Source of the DNA: Deltaproteobacteria bacterium SM23_61
GTDB taxonomy: Bacteria > Desulfobacterota > SM23-61
Direction: 5' to 3'
DNA: 42,267 nucleotides
NCBI GenBank assembly: GCA_001304105.1
Contig: LJUR01000023.1
Coordinates: 1-42,267 of the forward strand
Shown here: in pieces, positions 34,068 to 41,830 of the stretch
Position numbering within the stretch: the stretch's first letter is position 1
Layout: each line of letters begins with the position of its first letter
Program-made: the position numbers and the translations under genes
Notes under the pieces: model-generated
Seen by the model: the letters and a program-made list of their open reading frames with translations, nothing else
What the model was told of the DNA's origin: nothing
The model's database searches: none

Positions 34068-34254
34068 CGATATCGGCGGCCTCGATAAACGGGCGCCGAA
34101 ACTCAAACCGACCTTCCTGTATATATTCCGCCCTCTCCGAAAATCGGTCCAATCACTCTATCGATTCGGCTCCCTTCTCCCTCCCTTCATTCGTTTCCCC
34201 ATTAAAAATTTTGGCCCTTCTTCCCATCGAGTGGATGGAAAGCAAAGGGAGTCA

Positions 34255-34282
34255 TTATTACATATAGTTACTTTTTATTACA
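34255..34282. repeat. Direct repeat TTATTACA, candidate operator
   Basis: The octamer TTATTACA occurs twice (34255-34262 and 34275-34282) with starts 20 bases apart, about two helical turns, directly upstream of the -35 element of the transporter promoter. This placement suggests a binding site for a repressor or activator of molybdate/tungstate uptake, in addition to the riboswitch. The regulator is not in the window. Confidence 0.4.
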
Positions 34283-34300
34283 AAAAATATCCAAAATATC

Positions 34301-34329
34301 TTGACAACCCTTTATAATTCTGTTAGTTT
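34301..34329 (+). promoter_or_regulatory. Sigma-70-type promoter of the tungstate/molybdate operon
   Basis: A perfect -35 hexamer TTGACA (34301-34306) and, after 17 bases, a weaker -10 (TAGTTT, 34324-34329) lie just before the riboswitch, placing the transcript start near 34336. The region around is AT-rich, unlike its surroundings. Confidence 0.6.
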
Positions 34330-34343
34330 GGCACCAACATGAA

Positions 34344-34439
34344 AACCTCCGAGCCCACGCTCCTGGAGCCAACGGCATGGTCGTGGGCCGACAGGGTTTA
34401 TCTGGAAACGGATGAGCCTCCCATTCTGGAAAGGAGGTC
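34344..34439 (+). promoter_or_regulatory. Moco/Tuco riboswitch (molybdenum/tungsten cofactor RNA)
   Basis: This leader begins with ACCUCCGAGCC and closes with GGAGGU (P1 arms at 34345-34350 and 34433-34438), and contains the characteristic 'GGCCGACAGGGUUUAUCUGG', a GAAA-type loop and 'GAUGAGCCUCCC' blocks of the molybdenum cofactor RNA motif. The GAGCCCACG / CGUGGGCC pairing forms a second helix. It stands directly ahead of a terminator and the tungstate/molybdate transport genes, a known location for this class. Whether it answers to the molybdenum or the tungsten cofactor depends on the P3 stem and is not settled here. Confidence 0.8.
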
Positions 34440-34465
34440 ATTGATGTAGGTCCAATCTTCCTCAG

Positions 34466-34499
34466 ACCCATCTCCTCACACGCCCAGATGGGTTTTTTT
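34466..34499 (+). terminator. Terminator in the riboswitch expression platform
   Basis: An eight-base stem (acccatct / agatgggt) with a loop of about 12 bases is followed by seven T (34493-34499). It lies 27 bases beyond the riboswitch, so it probably provides transcription attenuation ahead of the transporter genes. Confidence 0.8.
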
Positions 34500-34661
34500 A
34501 TGGGGGCGAGCAGCAACGCATCGATCATTGAAGCTGGGGGAGTTAGACGCGATTCCTGAAGAATGGGTGCCCCTCTTCCGCAACAGGATCATAAGGTCCT
34601 TATATGACCAAAAGGATGCCGAAGGTCATGACCTAAATCGTGGCAAGAAGGAGGAACGACG

Positions 34662-35525
34662 ACGAAAAAGGTAGGAAACGTTCAAAGATGGATTTTGGTA
34701 TTCATTCTTTTCCTGTCCTTGGCCAGCTTCACATGGGCTGGCAGTGACTGTACGGAAGTATATGGGACGGGATCGAATAGGTTCACGCTGGCAACCGGAA
34801 GCCCTGGAGAACTGGGGCTTCTAAAGGAGTTCGCGGATTTTTTCAACCAAGAGCACAACACGACCATTTGCTGGAAAAAAGCCGGCTCAGGCGCGTCCTT
34901 GAAGCTTCTCCAAACGAAAAAGGCTGACCTGATCATGGTTCATGCGCCCGCCGCTGAGAAAAAGGCCATACAAAGCGGTTGGGCGACCAAACGCACGCTG
35001 ATCGGGTCCAATGAATTTTACATCGTAGGGCCAAAGAACGATCCTGCACAAATTGCCAAGGCTAAAAGTGCTGCCGACGCATACGCAAGAATTGCCAAGG
35101 CCCAGGCCCCGTTCTTGTCCCGGGGGGACAACTCGGGTACCCACAAAAAAGAAATGGCCATCTGGGGAAAGGCCGGTATAAAGCCATCGGGGCAGTGGTA
35201 CATCATCACAAAGGAATTCATGCTGGCCACGCTGAAGAAGGCAAACCGAATCAAGGGCTATTTCATGACCGATAGCAGCACATGGGTGGTAGGGAAAAAA
35301 GAATTATCCAATCTTTCGGTTCTTTTCCGTGGCGACCGGTTCCTGATCAATGTCTACCATGCCCTTTGTCAGCCCGGGGGCGCCACACCGGGACAGAAGT
35401 ATGCGTCCCTGTTCGTGGATTTCGTGGGCTCCGAAGATGGACAAAAAATCATCCGGACCTACGGCCAAGATCTTTACGGCGAAGCCATGTATAACGACGC
35501 GGCCTATGCACGGAAGTACGAATGA
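34662..35525 (+). CDS. tupA: Tungstate-type ABC receptor (TupA family)
   Basis: This periplasmic binding protein of about 287 residues matches the TupA family: 'ATGSPGELGLL', 'ADLIMVHAPAAEKKAI', 'NEFYIVGPKNDPAQI', 'SRGDNSGTHKKEMAIW' and 'WYIITKEFMLATLKKA' correspond to the tungstate-binding receptor pattern. The N-terminus reads as a signal peptide only if translation begins upstream of the first TTG (34695): 'TKKVGNVQRWILVFILFLSLASFTWA' residues, preceded by GGAGG at 34650. An ACG codon at 34662 is at optimal spacing, so a non-canonical or mutated start is proposed. No TupB/TupC pair follows directly. Confidence 0.8.
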   Translation, partial: TKKVGNVQRWILVFILFLSLASFTWAGSDCTEVYGTGSNRFTLATGSPGELGLLKEFADFFNQEHNTTICWKKAGSGASLKLLQTKKADLIMVHAPAAEKKAIQSGWATKRTLIGSNEFYIVGPKNDPAQIAKAKSAADAYARIAKAQAPFLSRGDNSGTHKKEMAIWGKAGIKPSGQWYIITKEFMLATLKKANRIKGYFMTDSSTWVVGKKELSNLSVLFRGDRFLINVYHALCQPGGATPGQKYASLFVDFVGSEDGQKIIRTYGQDLYGEAMYNDAAYARKYE

Positions 35526-35664
35526 GTCGTTGTGAATGAGGAATCCATTACCGACTAATTTTCGAGCAAGACCCGTCGCCGGACCCCAAAATCATATAGG
35601 GATCACAATGATCTTGAACCGGAAAGAATTGAACAAGACAATGAAAAAGGAAAGGAGCAAAGAG

Positions 35665-36648
35665 ATGAAAAAAACTAAATTTTTCTCGTGGGCTATCGTA
35701 GTCTTAATGGCCGCGGGTCTGCTCTCCGCAGCGCAAGCCTTTGGCGAACCGCAGGGGAAGCTCACCATGTTTCACGCCGGAAGCCTCTCCGTCCCCTTTA
35801 AAGCGATGGAGAAGACCTTCGAGGCAAAATACCCGAAGGTTGATCTGCAGCGGGAAGCTGCGGGAAGCCAGGCGTGCGCCAGAAAAGTCACGGATTTGAA
35901 AAAGCCCTGTGATATCATGGCCTCGGCCGACTACAAGGTCATCGATAAACTTCTGATCCCCAACTATGCGGACTGGAACGTCCGGTTCGCCACCAACCAG
36001 CTGGTCCTTTGTTATACGGAAAAGAGCAAGGATGCCAACCAGGTCAATAAAGATAACTGGTTCCAAATCCTGGCCAAGAAGGGCATCGTATGGGGCCATT
36101 CCGATCCTAACCTGGATCCCTGCGGCTACCGGGCGCTCATGGTCCTCCAGCTGGCCGAGAAGCACTACAAGCAGCCGGGGCTTTACGAAAAATTGCTGGC
36201 CAACCGTCCCAAAGCCAACATTCGGCCCAAATCCGTGGAGCTGGTCTCCCTTTTACAGACCGGAAATATGGACTACGCCTGGGAATATCTCTCCGTGGCC
36301 GTACAGCATGGATTGAAATACATCCTTCTTCCCGACGAGATCAACCTGGGGAATTACCAGTTTGATAAGTTCTATTCCCAGGCGGTGGTGAAAGTTACGG
36401 GCAAGAAGCCCGGCACGTTCATGGAAATGAAAGGGGGCTCAGTGACCTACGGAATCACAATGATCAAGAATGCCCCGAACCGGGAGGCGGCCGTTGCTTT
36501 CCTTAAGTACATGCTCGACCCGCAGGGCGGCCTCAAAGTCCTGAAAGACCAGGGACAGCCCCCCTTCGTTCCCTGCCGGATCCCGTCGGCTAAGATGAAG
36601 GCCCTGATTCCCGGGGAACTGCAGGGGCTGGTAGAAGTGAAGAATTAG
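35665..36648 (+). CDS. wtpA: Molybdate/tungstate receptor (WtpA family)
   Basis: This 327-residue binding protein has a signal peptide (residues 1-26, ending 'SAAQAFG') and the WtpA pattern '[21 protein letters not shown]', '[16 protein letters not shown]', '[12 protein letters not shown]', 'ATNQLVLCY' and '[16 protein letters not shown]'. WtpA receptors bind tungstate and molybdate very tightly. I chose the ATG at 35665 with 'aaaggag' eight bases upstream; an ATG at 35641 is also possible. It precedes its permease and ATPase, with which it is the natural set. Confidence 0.9.
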   Translation: MKKTKFFSWAIVVLMAAGLLSAAQAFGEPQGKLTMFHAGSLSVPFKAMEKTFEAKYPKVDLQREAAGSQACARKVTDLKKPCDIMASADYKVIDKLLIPNYADWNVRFATNQLVLCYTEKSKDANQVNKDNWFQILAKKGIVWGHSDPNLDPCGYRALMVLQLAEKHYKQPGLYEKLLANRPKANIRPKSVELVSLLQTGNMDYAWEYLSVAVQHGLKYILLPDEINLGNYQFDKFYSQAVVKVTGKKPGTFMEMKGGSVTYGITMIKNAPNREAAVAFLKYMLDPQGGLKVLKDQGQPPFVPCRIPSAKMKALIPGELQGLVEVKN

Positions 36649-36659
36649 GAAACCGGGCC

Positions 36660-37445
36660 ATGAGAAGGAACGAGCTTTTTTTTTGGATGACGGTTTCGTT
36701 CAGCCTGTTGATCATGGCGTTCATCCTGATCCCTCTGATCCGGATGATGACTGCTCCTTCCTTCTCCGGACTCCAGGAGGCCTTCCGGGATGAAGAGGTG
36801 ATGCGGTCCATCTGGCTGAGTATTTATACCGCCGGATGGGCCGCGCTGATTTCTTTCGTTCTGGGAACTCCCCTGGCCTACCTGCTGGCCCGGGTGGATT
36901 TTGCGGGGAAAAGGCTGGTCGAAAGCATCATTGACCTCCCCATCGTCATTCCTCATCCTGTCGTGGGCATCGCCATCCTGGGCGTGGCGGGCAGAGGTAG
37001 CTGGGTTGGGGAAATCCTGGCGGACCTTGGCATCCGCATCATGGGCAGCGTAACCGGAATCGTAACCGTCCTCACCTTCGTGGGGCTTCCCTTTTATGTG
37101 AAGGCGGCCAAGGAGGGCTTCGAAAGCATTTCGCCCAGGCTGGAGAGGGTTTCCCGGAATCTGGGGGCCTCCATGTTCCACACCTTCTTCCGGATCACCT
37201 TTCCCCTGGCCTGGCGAAGCCTGTTCATCGGTCTTATCATGTGTGCCGCCCGGGCCATCAGCGAATTCGGGGCGGTCGTCGTCGTCGCTTACCACCCCAT
37301 GATCGCTCCGGTCATGATCTATGAACGCTTCGAAGCCTACGGGCTCAAGTATTCCCAGCCGGTGGCCGTTTGGTTGGTCAGCATCTGCCTCCTTCTCTTC
37401 CTTTTGCTTCGTTTTCTGACCCTGCGGCGGAAGATCGAGATATGA
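36660..37445 (+). CDS. wtpB: Molybdate/tungstate ABC permease (WtpB/ModB type)
   Basis: This 261-residue permease has six hydrophobic segments and the EAA loop ('SRNLGASMFHTFFRITFPLAWRSL' region residues) of oxyanion ABC permeases, plus the ModB-like 'ISEFGAVVVVAYHP' motif. It starts 11 bases after the receptor gene and overlaps the ATPase gene by four bases. It forms the membrane channel for both receptors encoded upstream, if both are used. Confidence 0.92.
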   Translation: MRRNELFFWMTVSFSLLIMAFILIPLIRMMTAPSFSGLQEAFRDEEVMRSIWLSIYTAGWAALISFVLGTPLAYLLARVDFAGKRLVESIIDLPIVIPHPVVGIAILGVAGRGSWVGEILADLGIRIMGSVTGIVTVLTFVGLPFYVKAAKEGFESISPRLERVSRNLGASMFHTFFRITFPLAWRSLFIGLIMCAARAISEFGAVVVVAYHPMIAPVMIYERFEAYGLKYSQPVAVWLVSICLLLFLLLRFLTLRRKIEI

Positions 37446-38479
37446 TCCGAACCGAAAATCTCCATGTCGACTTGGACCCCTTTCATCTCCGGGACATAAC
37501 CCTCGCGGTGGAGAAAAATGACTTTTTTGTACTCATGGGCCCGACCGGAGCGGGCAAAACCGTCCTCCTCGAGGCCCTGGCCGGATTGACTCCCATCCAG
37601 AGCGGCCGGATATGGATCGGAGGTAGGGACGTGACCAAGATTCCTCCGGAGAAACGGGCGGTGAGCATCGTCTACCAGGACTATGCCCTGTTCCCCCACC
37701 TGACGGTCCGCGAAAACATCCTGTATGGCCTCCACTTTCACAAAATGGATCCCGGGAAAGCCCATGCGCGATATCAGGAACTCCTGGAAGCCCTGAACCT
37801 TTCCCCCCTTCAGGGCCGGTTTCCAACTTACCTTAGCGGCGGGGAAAAGCAGCGGGTTGCCCTGGCCAGAGCCCTGATTGTAAACCCGGGCTTGATTCTG
37901 CTGGATGAGCCCCTTTCCGCCCTGGACCCCGGATTCCGCCAGGAGATTCGGGGAATCATGAAAAAACTCCACGAATCTTCCGGCGTAACCTTCCTGATGG
38001 TCACCCATCATTTTGCCGAGGCCATCTCCTTGGCCAATCGGGGAGCCGTCATGAGCAATGGAAGAATCGAGCAGGTGGGAACCATCGAGGATATTTTTCA
38101 AAGGCCCGCCTCGACCTTTGTGGCTGATTTCGTCGGTATGAAAAATCTCTTTACCGCCCGCTTCAACGGAACGAGGGCGTTCATCGGTAACCTGGAGATC
38201 GAATCGGCAGGCCCCCTGCCGAAGGGGTACGGCCACATCGCCATCCGGCCTGAGGACATTGTTCTCAGCACGGAGCGAATTGCTTCGAGCATGCGGAATC
38301 AATTTTTGGGCCGGGTGACCGGGATTTTCGACCAGGGGTTCTACTATGAAGTACATGTGCTGGCCGATGCTTTCACTTTTAAATCCTTGTTAACCAAACG
38401 GTCGCTTTTTGAAATGGGAATCCGGGAAGGAATGGAAATATTCCTTTCCTTTAAAGCCTCGGCCCTCCATACCCTTTGA
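37442..38479 (+). CDS. wtpC: Molybdate/tungstate ABC ATPase with C-terminal TOBE-like domain
   Basis: This 345-residue ATPase has Walker A (GPTGAGKT, residues 33-40), a Q-loop ('VYQDYALFPHLTV'), the signature LSGGEKQR, Walker B ('LILLDEPLSALDP') and H-loop ('VTHHFAEA'). After residue about 230 a TOBE/MOP-like oxyanion-binding region follows ('AIRPEDIVLS'), which in ModC-type proteins can sense the transported anion. Its start overlaps the permease stop (ATGA). Confidence 0.93.
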   Translation: MIRTENLHVDLDPFHLRDITLAVEKNDFFVLMGPTGAGKTVLLEALAGLTPIQSGRIWIGGRDVTKIPPEKRAVSIVYQDYALFPHLTVRENILYGLHFHKMDPGKAHARYQELLEALNLSPLQGRFPTYLSGGEKQRVALARALIVNPGLILLDEPLSALDPGFRQEIRGIMKKLHESSGVTFLMVTHHFAEAISLANRGAVMSNGRIEQVGTIEDIFQRPASTFVADFVGMKNLFTARFNGTRAFIGNLEIESAGPLPKGYGHIAIRPEDIVLSTERIASSMRNQFLGRVTGIFDQGFYYEVHVLADAFTFKSLLTKRSLFEMGIREGMEIFLSFKASALHTL

Positions 38480-38670
38480 CCGAGCCCTCCCTTGGGCCCC
38501 GCCCCGGCGCCCCGCAGCCATTCCCCGATGCCGGGGCTGCCATAAGACGATCCCAAGAATATTCCTTTTCCCCTTTCTGGTTTTATGATAGATGTGAATC
38601 ATCCGGCGGCGAGCCGGCGGGGGAAGCCTTTCAAGTCCGCTCCAATGATGGCGCTGAAAGAGAGAAAGCT

Positions 38671-39654
38671 GTGATTGCCTTCGGGCCGGTACCCTCCAGG
38701 CGTTTGGGACGGAGCCTGGGGATCAACAATATCCCGCCCAAAATTTGCACCTATGCCTGCGTCTATTGTCAGTTGGGGCGCACCCTCAAGATGCAGGCGG
38801 AACGGAAATTTTTCTACCCGCCGGAAGAAATCTTTCAGGCGGTACAGGAAAAAGCGGAAAAAGCGAAGCGGGGCGGGGAATCGATCGACTATTTGACCTT
38901 TGTCCCGGATGGGGAGCCCACCCTGGACTTGAACCTCGGTCGGGCCATCGATCTTCTGAAGAAGGTGGACATTCCCATTGCCGTCATCACCAACAGTTCT
39001 CTCATCGGGCAACCGGACGTGAGGAAGGACCTCATGGCGGCGGACTGGGTATCTTTAAAGATGGATGCCATCGACGAAAAGGTCTGGCGCCGTATCCTCC
39101 GCCCTCATGGAAAAGTGAAACTGGCCTCCCTTATCGAGGGCGCCCTGGAATTTTCCAGGGCTTTCCAAGGCCAGCTGGCCACCGAGACCATGCTGGTAGA
39201 AGGGATCAACGACAGCCCTCCCCTCCTCGAGGAAGTGGCCGACTTCGTGGCCCGGCTGAAGCCCTCCGTGGCCTATCTGGCCGTGCCCACCCGCCCCCCG
39301 GCGGAGTCCTGGGTTCGGCCGCCCGGGGAGGACGTCCTCAATCGGGCTTTCCAGGTCTTCCGTAAAAAAATCGATCGGGTGGAATACCTGATCGGTTACG
39401 AGGGCAATGCCTTTTCTTCCACGGGCAATGTGGAAGAGGATCTTCTCAGCATCACCTCTGTCCATCCCATGCGGGAGAAAGCCGTAAGCGAGTTCCTGGC
39501 ACGGGCTGGGTCGGATTGGTCCTCCGTGCAACGGTTGATCTCCCAGGGTCAGCTCGTGGAGGCCGAATACGGCGGTCACAAATTTTTCCTGCGAAAGCTG
39601 CGAAAGCCGGACGGTGGGAAGAGTCTTTCCTCCGCAGGAAGGCCGGGCGGATAG
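38671..39654 (+). CDS. Radical SAM protein, COG0731-like, copy 2
   Basis: This 327-residue protein is a paralogue of the gene at 8846: it has the same 'FGPVPSRRLGRSLGI' stretch, the cluster motif CTYACVYC (Cys26, Cys30, Cys33), a 'DGEPTLD' SAM-binding segment and a C-terminal winged-helix-like region. The GTG at 38671 was chosen because family similarity begins four residues later; a TTG at 38476 would add 65 unsupported residues. Its position after the tungstate/molybdate transporter suggests, but does not show, a role in metal-cofactor or tRNA chemistry. Confidence 0.82.
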   Translation: MIAFGPVPSRRLGRSLGINNIPPKICTYACVYCQLGRTLKMQAERKFFYPPEEIFQAVQEKAEKAKRGGESIDYLTFVPDGEPTLDLNLGRAIDLLKKVDIPIAVITNSSLIGQPDVRKDLMAADWVSLKMDAIDEKVWRRILRPHGKVKLASLIEGALEFSRAFQGQLATETMLVEGINDSPPLLEEVADFVARLKPSVAYLAVPTRPPAESWVRPPGEDVLNRAFQVFRKKIDRVEYLIGYEGNAFSSTGNVEEDLLSITSVHPMREKAVSEFLARAGSDWSSVQRLISQGQLVEAEYGGHKFFLRKLRKPDGGKSLSSAGRPGG

Positions 39655-39655
39655 T

Positions 39656-39685
39656 CACCGGAAAATCCATTCCCCTCTAACGGTG
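39656..39685. terminator. Weak hairpin between convergent genes
   Basis: A five-base stem (CACCG / CGGTG, 39656-39660 and 39681-39685) with a 20-base loop lies between the plus-strand radical SAM gene and the minus-strand selD, followed by 'ccctctttt'. It is a plausible shared terminator, but short. Confidence 0.3.
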
Positions 39686-39692
39686 CCCTCTT

Positions 39693-40742
39693 TTAATGGA
39701 CCCAAATCCTTCCCCTGGGTTCGGCCATAACCCTGCCGATGATGGCTGCCTGGTCAGACCCTTTCTCTCTTAGCCTTTCCAGAAGGACCTCGGCGGCTTC
39801 CTCGGCCACGCAAATGAGGAGCCCGCCGGAGGTCTGGGGGTCAAAGAGGATGTCCCGGAAAAGGTTATCCAGGGAAGGAGAAAAATCGACGATTCCCCCG
39901 CGGAAATCCCGGTTCTTGTGGGCCCCACCGGGAACCAAGCCCATGGCGGCGAATTCAAAAGTCGCGGGGATGATCGGGGTCTTGCCCGCCCAAATCTCCA
40001 GCCCGGCCGTCGATTCCGAAATCATCTCCGCCAAATGCCCCAAAAGCCCGAATCCGGTGATATCGGTGCAGGCGTGAACCGGGTAATTCCCCATGACCTC
40101 TGCCGCATCCCGGTTCAGGGTGGCCATGAGCCGGGTGACGGCCTCCACGACTTCCCCCTTGGCGAGTCCACCTTTGATGGCCGTGTTGATAATCCCGGTG
40201 CCCAGGGGTTTGGTCAGGATTAAACGATCTCCCGCCGTCAAACTCCTCTTGGTTAGAACCTTTTGGGGGTGTATGAATCCGGTAACCGCCAAGCCGTATT
40301 TCAGTTCTTTATCCTCCACGCTGTGGCCTCCGACCAGAACAACCCCCGCTTCCTCCATTTTATCCAACCCGCCCTGCAGGATCCGCCGCAAGACCGATAA
40401 ATCCATGTCCTTGAGCGGGAAGGCCACCAGGTTCATGGCCGTTTTGGGCACCCCCCCCATGGCGTAAATATCGCTCAGGGCGTTGGCCGCCGCAATCTGG
40501 CCGAACCAGTAGGGATCATCCACGACCGGGGTGAAGAAATCCACCGTCTGTACAAGGGCAAGATCTTCCGAGATTTTATACACTCCCGCATCGTCGGCCC
40601 GCTCCAGCCCGACCATGACGTTGGAATCCGTGGGGATTTCCAAACCGCACAGGGCCTTCTCCAGGTCCCCTGGAGGCAGCTTGGAAGCTCACCCGGCTCC
40701 CCGAACCGTTTCCGTCAATCGCAAAACCTTTTTTTCATCCAT
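39693..40742 (-). CDS. selD: Selenide, water dikinase SelD, selenocysteine-containing
   Basis: This gene encodes a 349-residue SelD, which makes selenophosphate from selenide and ATP. Starting at the ATG at 40742, the N-terminus reads 'MDEKKVLRLTETVRGAG' then UGA then 'ASKLPPGDLEKALCGLEIPTD'. The UGA (40691-40689) is at codon 18, where other SelD proteins have the catalytic Cys or Sec followed by the ATP-binding Lys. Downstream motifs 'DADDAGVY'-like 'ERADDAGVY', 'QTVDFFTPVVDDPY', 'GGHSVEDKE' and 'DITGFGLLGH' are complete. Conventional calling stops at the UGA and starts at an internal TTG (40643), losing the active site. A SECIS-like hairpin follows the UGA. Confidence 0.93.
40659..40675 (-). 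promoter_or_regulatory. SECIS-like hairpin in selD
   Basis: Thirteen bases after the UGA the minus-strand RNA reads CUCCAGG-GGA-CCUGGAG: a perfect seven-base-pair stem with a three-base G-containing loop. Position and the exposed G residues fit a bacterial SECIS element that recruits SelB for selenocysteine insertion. Confidence 0.75.
40689..40691 (-). other. In-frame UGA decoded as selenocysteine
   Basis: This TGA lies in frame within selD at the position of the catalytic Cys/Sec, with full family similarity on both sides and a SECIS-like hairpin downstream, so it is read as selenocysteine rather than stop. Confidence 0.85.
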
Positions 40743-40794
40743 GTTCTGTTTCCCCTTACGATCGGATCCCCCCGAATCCATTCTTCTGAACGAA

Positions 40795-40818
40795 AGCCCG
40801 GCTTTTCTTAACCGGCTT
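40795..40818 (-). terminator. Imperfect hairpin between the DUF1858-like gene and selD
   Basis: On the minus strand AGCCGG and CCGGGCT (one bulged G) enclose a ten-base loop and are followed by TTT. It could be a weak terminator of the upstream gene or an attenuator ahead of selD. Confidence 0.3.
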
Positions 40819-40850
40819 CCCCCCAGAGCCTGCCCAGAAAAAGGGTCTGC

Positions 40851-41471
40851 CTAATCGGAACCCAGGGCGCGATGGAGATCATCCAGGAGAGTTTCCAGGT
40901 TCAGATGATACCTTTCGGCCATTTCACCGAGAGGTTCAAAAAGAGCCTGACAGCAAAGACACACCCCTGCCTGTTGATCATATTTTCTGAAGACCGCTTC
41001 GGTCTGGGGGTGCCGCTCGATGACCTCCAGGATCGTCATTTCGGATCGAATCCTGCACCTTCCCCGTTGATCCACATCGCTCATTTTCTCATCCGATCCA
41101 TTCCCCGGGAAATTTCCTTCCATCAGGATCAACCACTTGGCCATCTCCATGATAGCCAATAAAACGCGGTTATGTCCACCGATGTCTGGCTGAAGGTAGT
41201 AGAAGACCCATGCGGAGAAATCGACCTTTCCCAGATGCTTTCTCAGATTTTCATAGAGCCTTCGGCTACCCTCTCCCAGCCCAATATCGGCCACCAGGTC
41301 GCAAGCGCTCCGGATTTCCCATTTTCGGCAACCGAGCGGCAAAGATTCCGCTAAAAATTCCCGCAGAGACGATTCCCCGGCGGGAGGCGAAAAAAGATAG
41401 AAAGGTGGGCATTCCTGTTCCTCCTCGAGCAAACGGGTTGGTATTTTTATTCGGGTGGTTGTTTCGGTCAA
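40851..41471 (-). CDS. Unknown protein with C-terminal DUF1858-like domain
   Basis: This 206-residue protein was not recognised as a whole. The C-terminal about 65 residues ('MTILEVIERHPQTEAVFRKY', 'GVCLCCQALFEPLGEMAERY', 'LETLLDDL') match the DUF1858-like / hybrid-cluster-associated pattern, with a CLCC motif that could be redox active or bind a metal. The N-terminal part is rich in aromatic and charged residues without clear motif. It lies upstream of selD and downstream of a DsrK-like gene on the minus strand. The small protein behind cooS has a related domain. Confidence 0.7.
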   Translation of the reverse strand: MTETTTRIKIPTRLLEEEQECPPFYLFSPPAGESSLREFLAESLPLGCRKWEIRSACDLVADIGLGEGSRRLYENLRKHLGKVDFSAWVFYYLQPDIGGHNRVLLAIMEMAKWLILMEGNFPGNGSDEKMSDVDQRGRCRIRSEMTILEVIERHPQTEAVFRKYDQQAGVCLCCQALFEPLGEMAERYHLNLETLLDDLHRALGSD

Positions 41472-41830
41472 GAACGAAGGAGGGAGAATCGGGCAGGGTT
41501 ACTCTGGCGCGAATAGAAAAGGGATCAGCCTCATCCTCCTCTTCCTTCGAATTTGCTTGAGACCTAACCTAGGCCCCTTCAGGCCAGAAAATGGCCCTCA
41601 GACAAGAGAAAGAGGCGTCTGAAGCTTCCCCATTTTTATCACCTCCTTTGCATTTCTTGGTAGCAGGCTAACATTTTTTCCTTAGACAAGCAATATCTTT
41701 CTTGCCTTGCCCACCTTCGCTTTTGAGACTTGCCTTTCTGCGAAAACGAAGGCTTGTGGCCCAGAAGTCCCGCCTCTGTCGGCATTGCCCGAAAAAAGCT
41801 TCGATGCGAAAAGAAGGGATATTCGGCGGA
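41472..41830. other. 359-base gap between minus-strand genes
   Basis: Apart from the possible leader peptide and the short hairpin GGCCA-gaaaa-TGGCC (41582-41596), nothing recognisable is seen. Repeated 'aaggc/cttgcc' pyrimidine- and purine-rich stretches near 41700-41760 show no clear symmetry. Confidence 0.4.
41598..41633 (-). CDS. Possible 11-residue leader peptide
   Basis: An 11-codon frame (MGKLQTPLSLV) begins seven bases after the near-perfect Shine-Dalgarno AAGGAGGTGAT on the minus strand and ends one base before the hairpin TGGCC/GGCCA region (41582-41596). Translation signals this strong ahead of a tiny frame suggest a leader peptide or a degraded gene start; function unknown. Confidence 0.3.
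   Translation of the reverse strand: MGKLQTPLSLV

Noticed and set aside
34313-34318. TATAAT near the riboswitch promoter as the -10 element
   Set aside because: It is only six bases from TTGACA; a 17-base spacing points to TAGTTT instead.
37337-38356. 339-codon minus-strand frame
   Set aside because: Antisense to wtpC, which has complete ATPase motifs.
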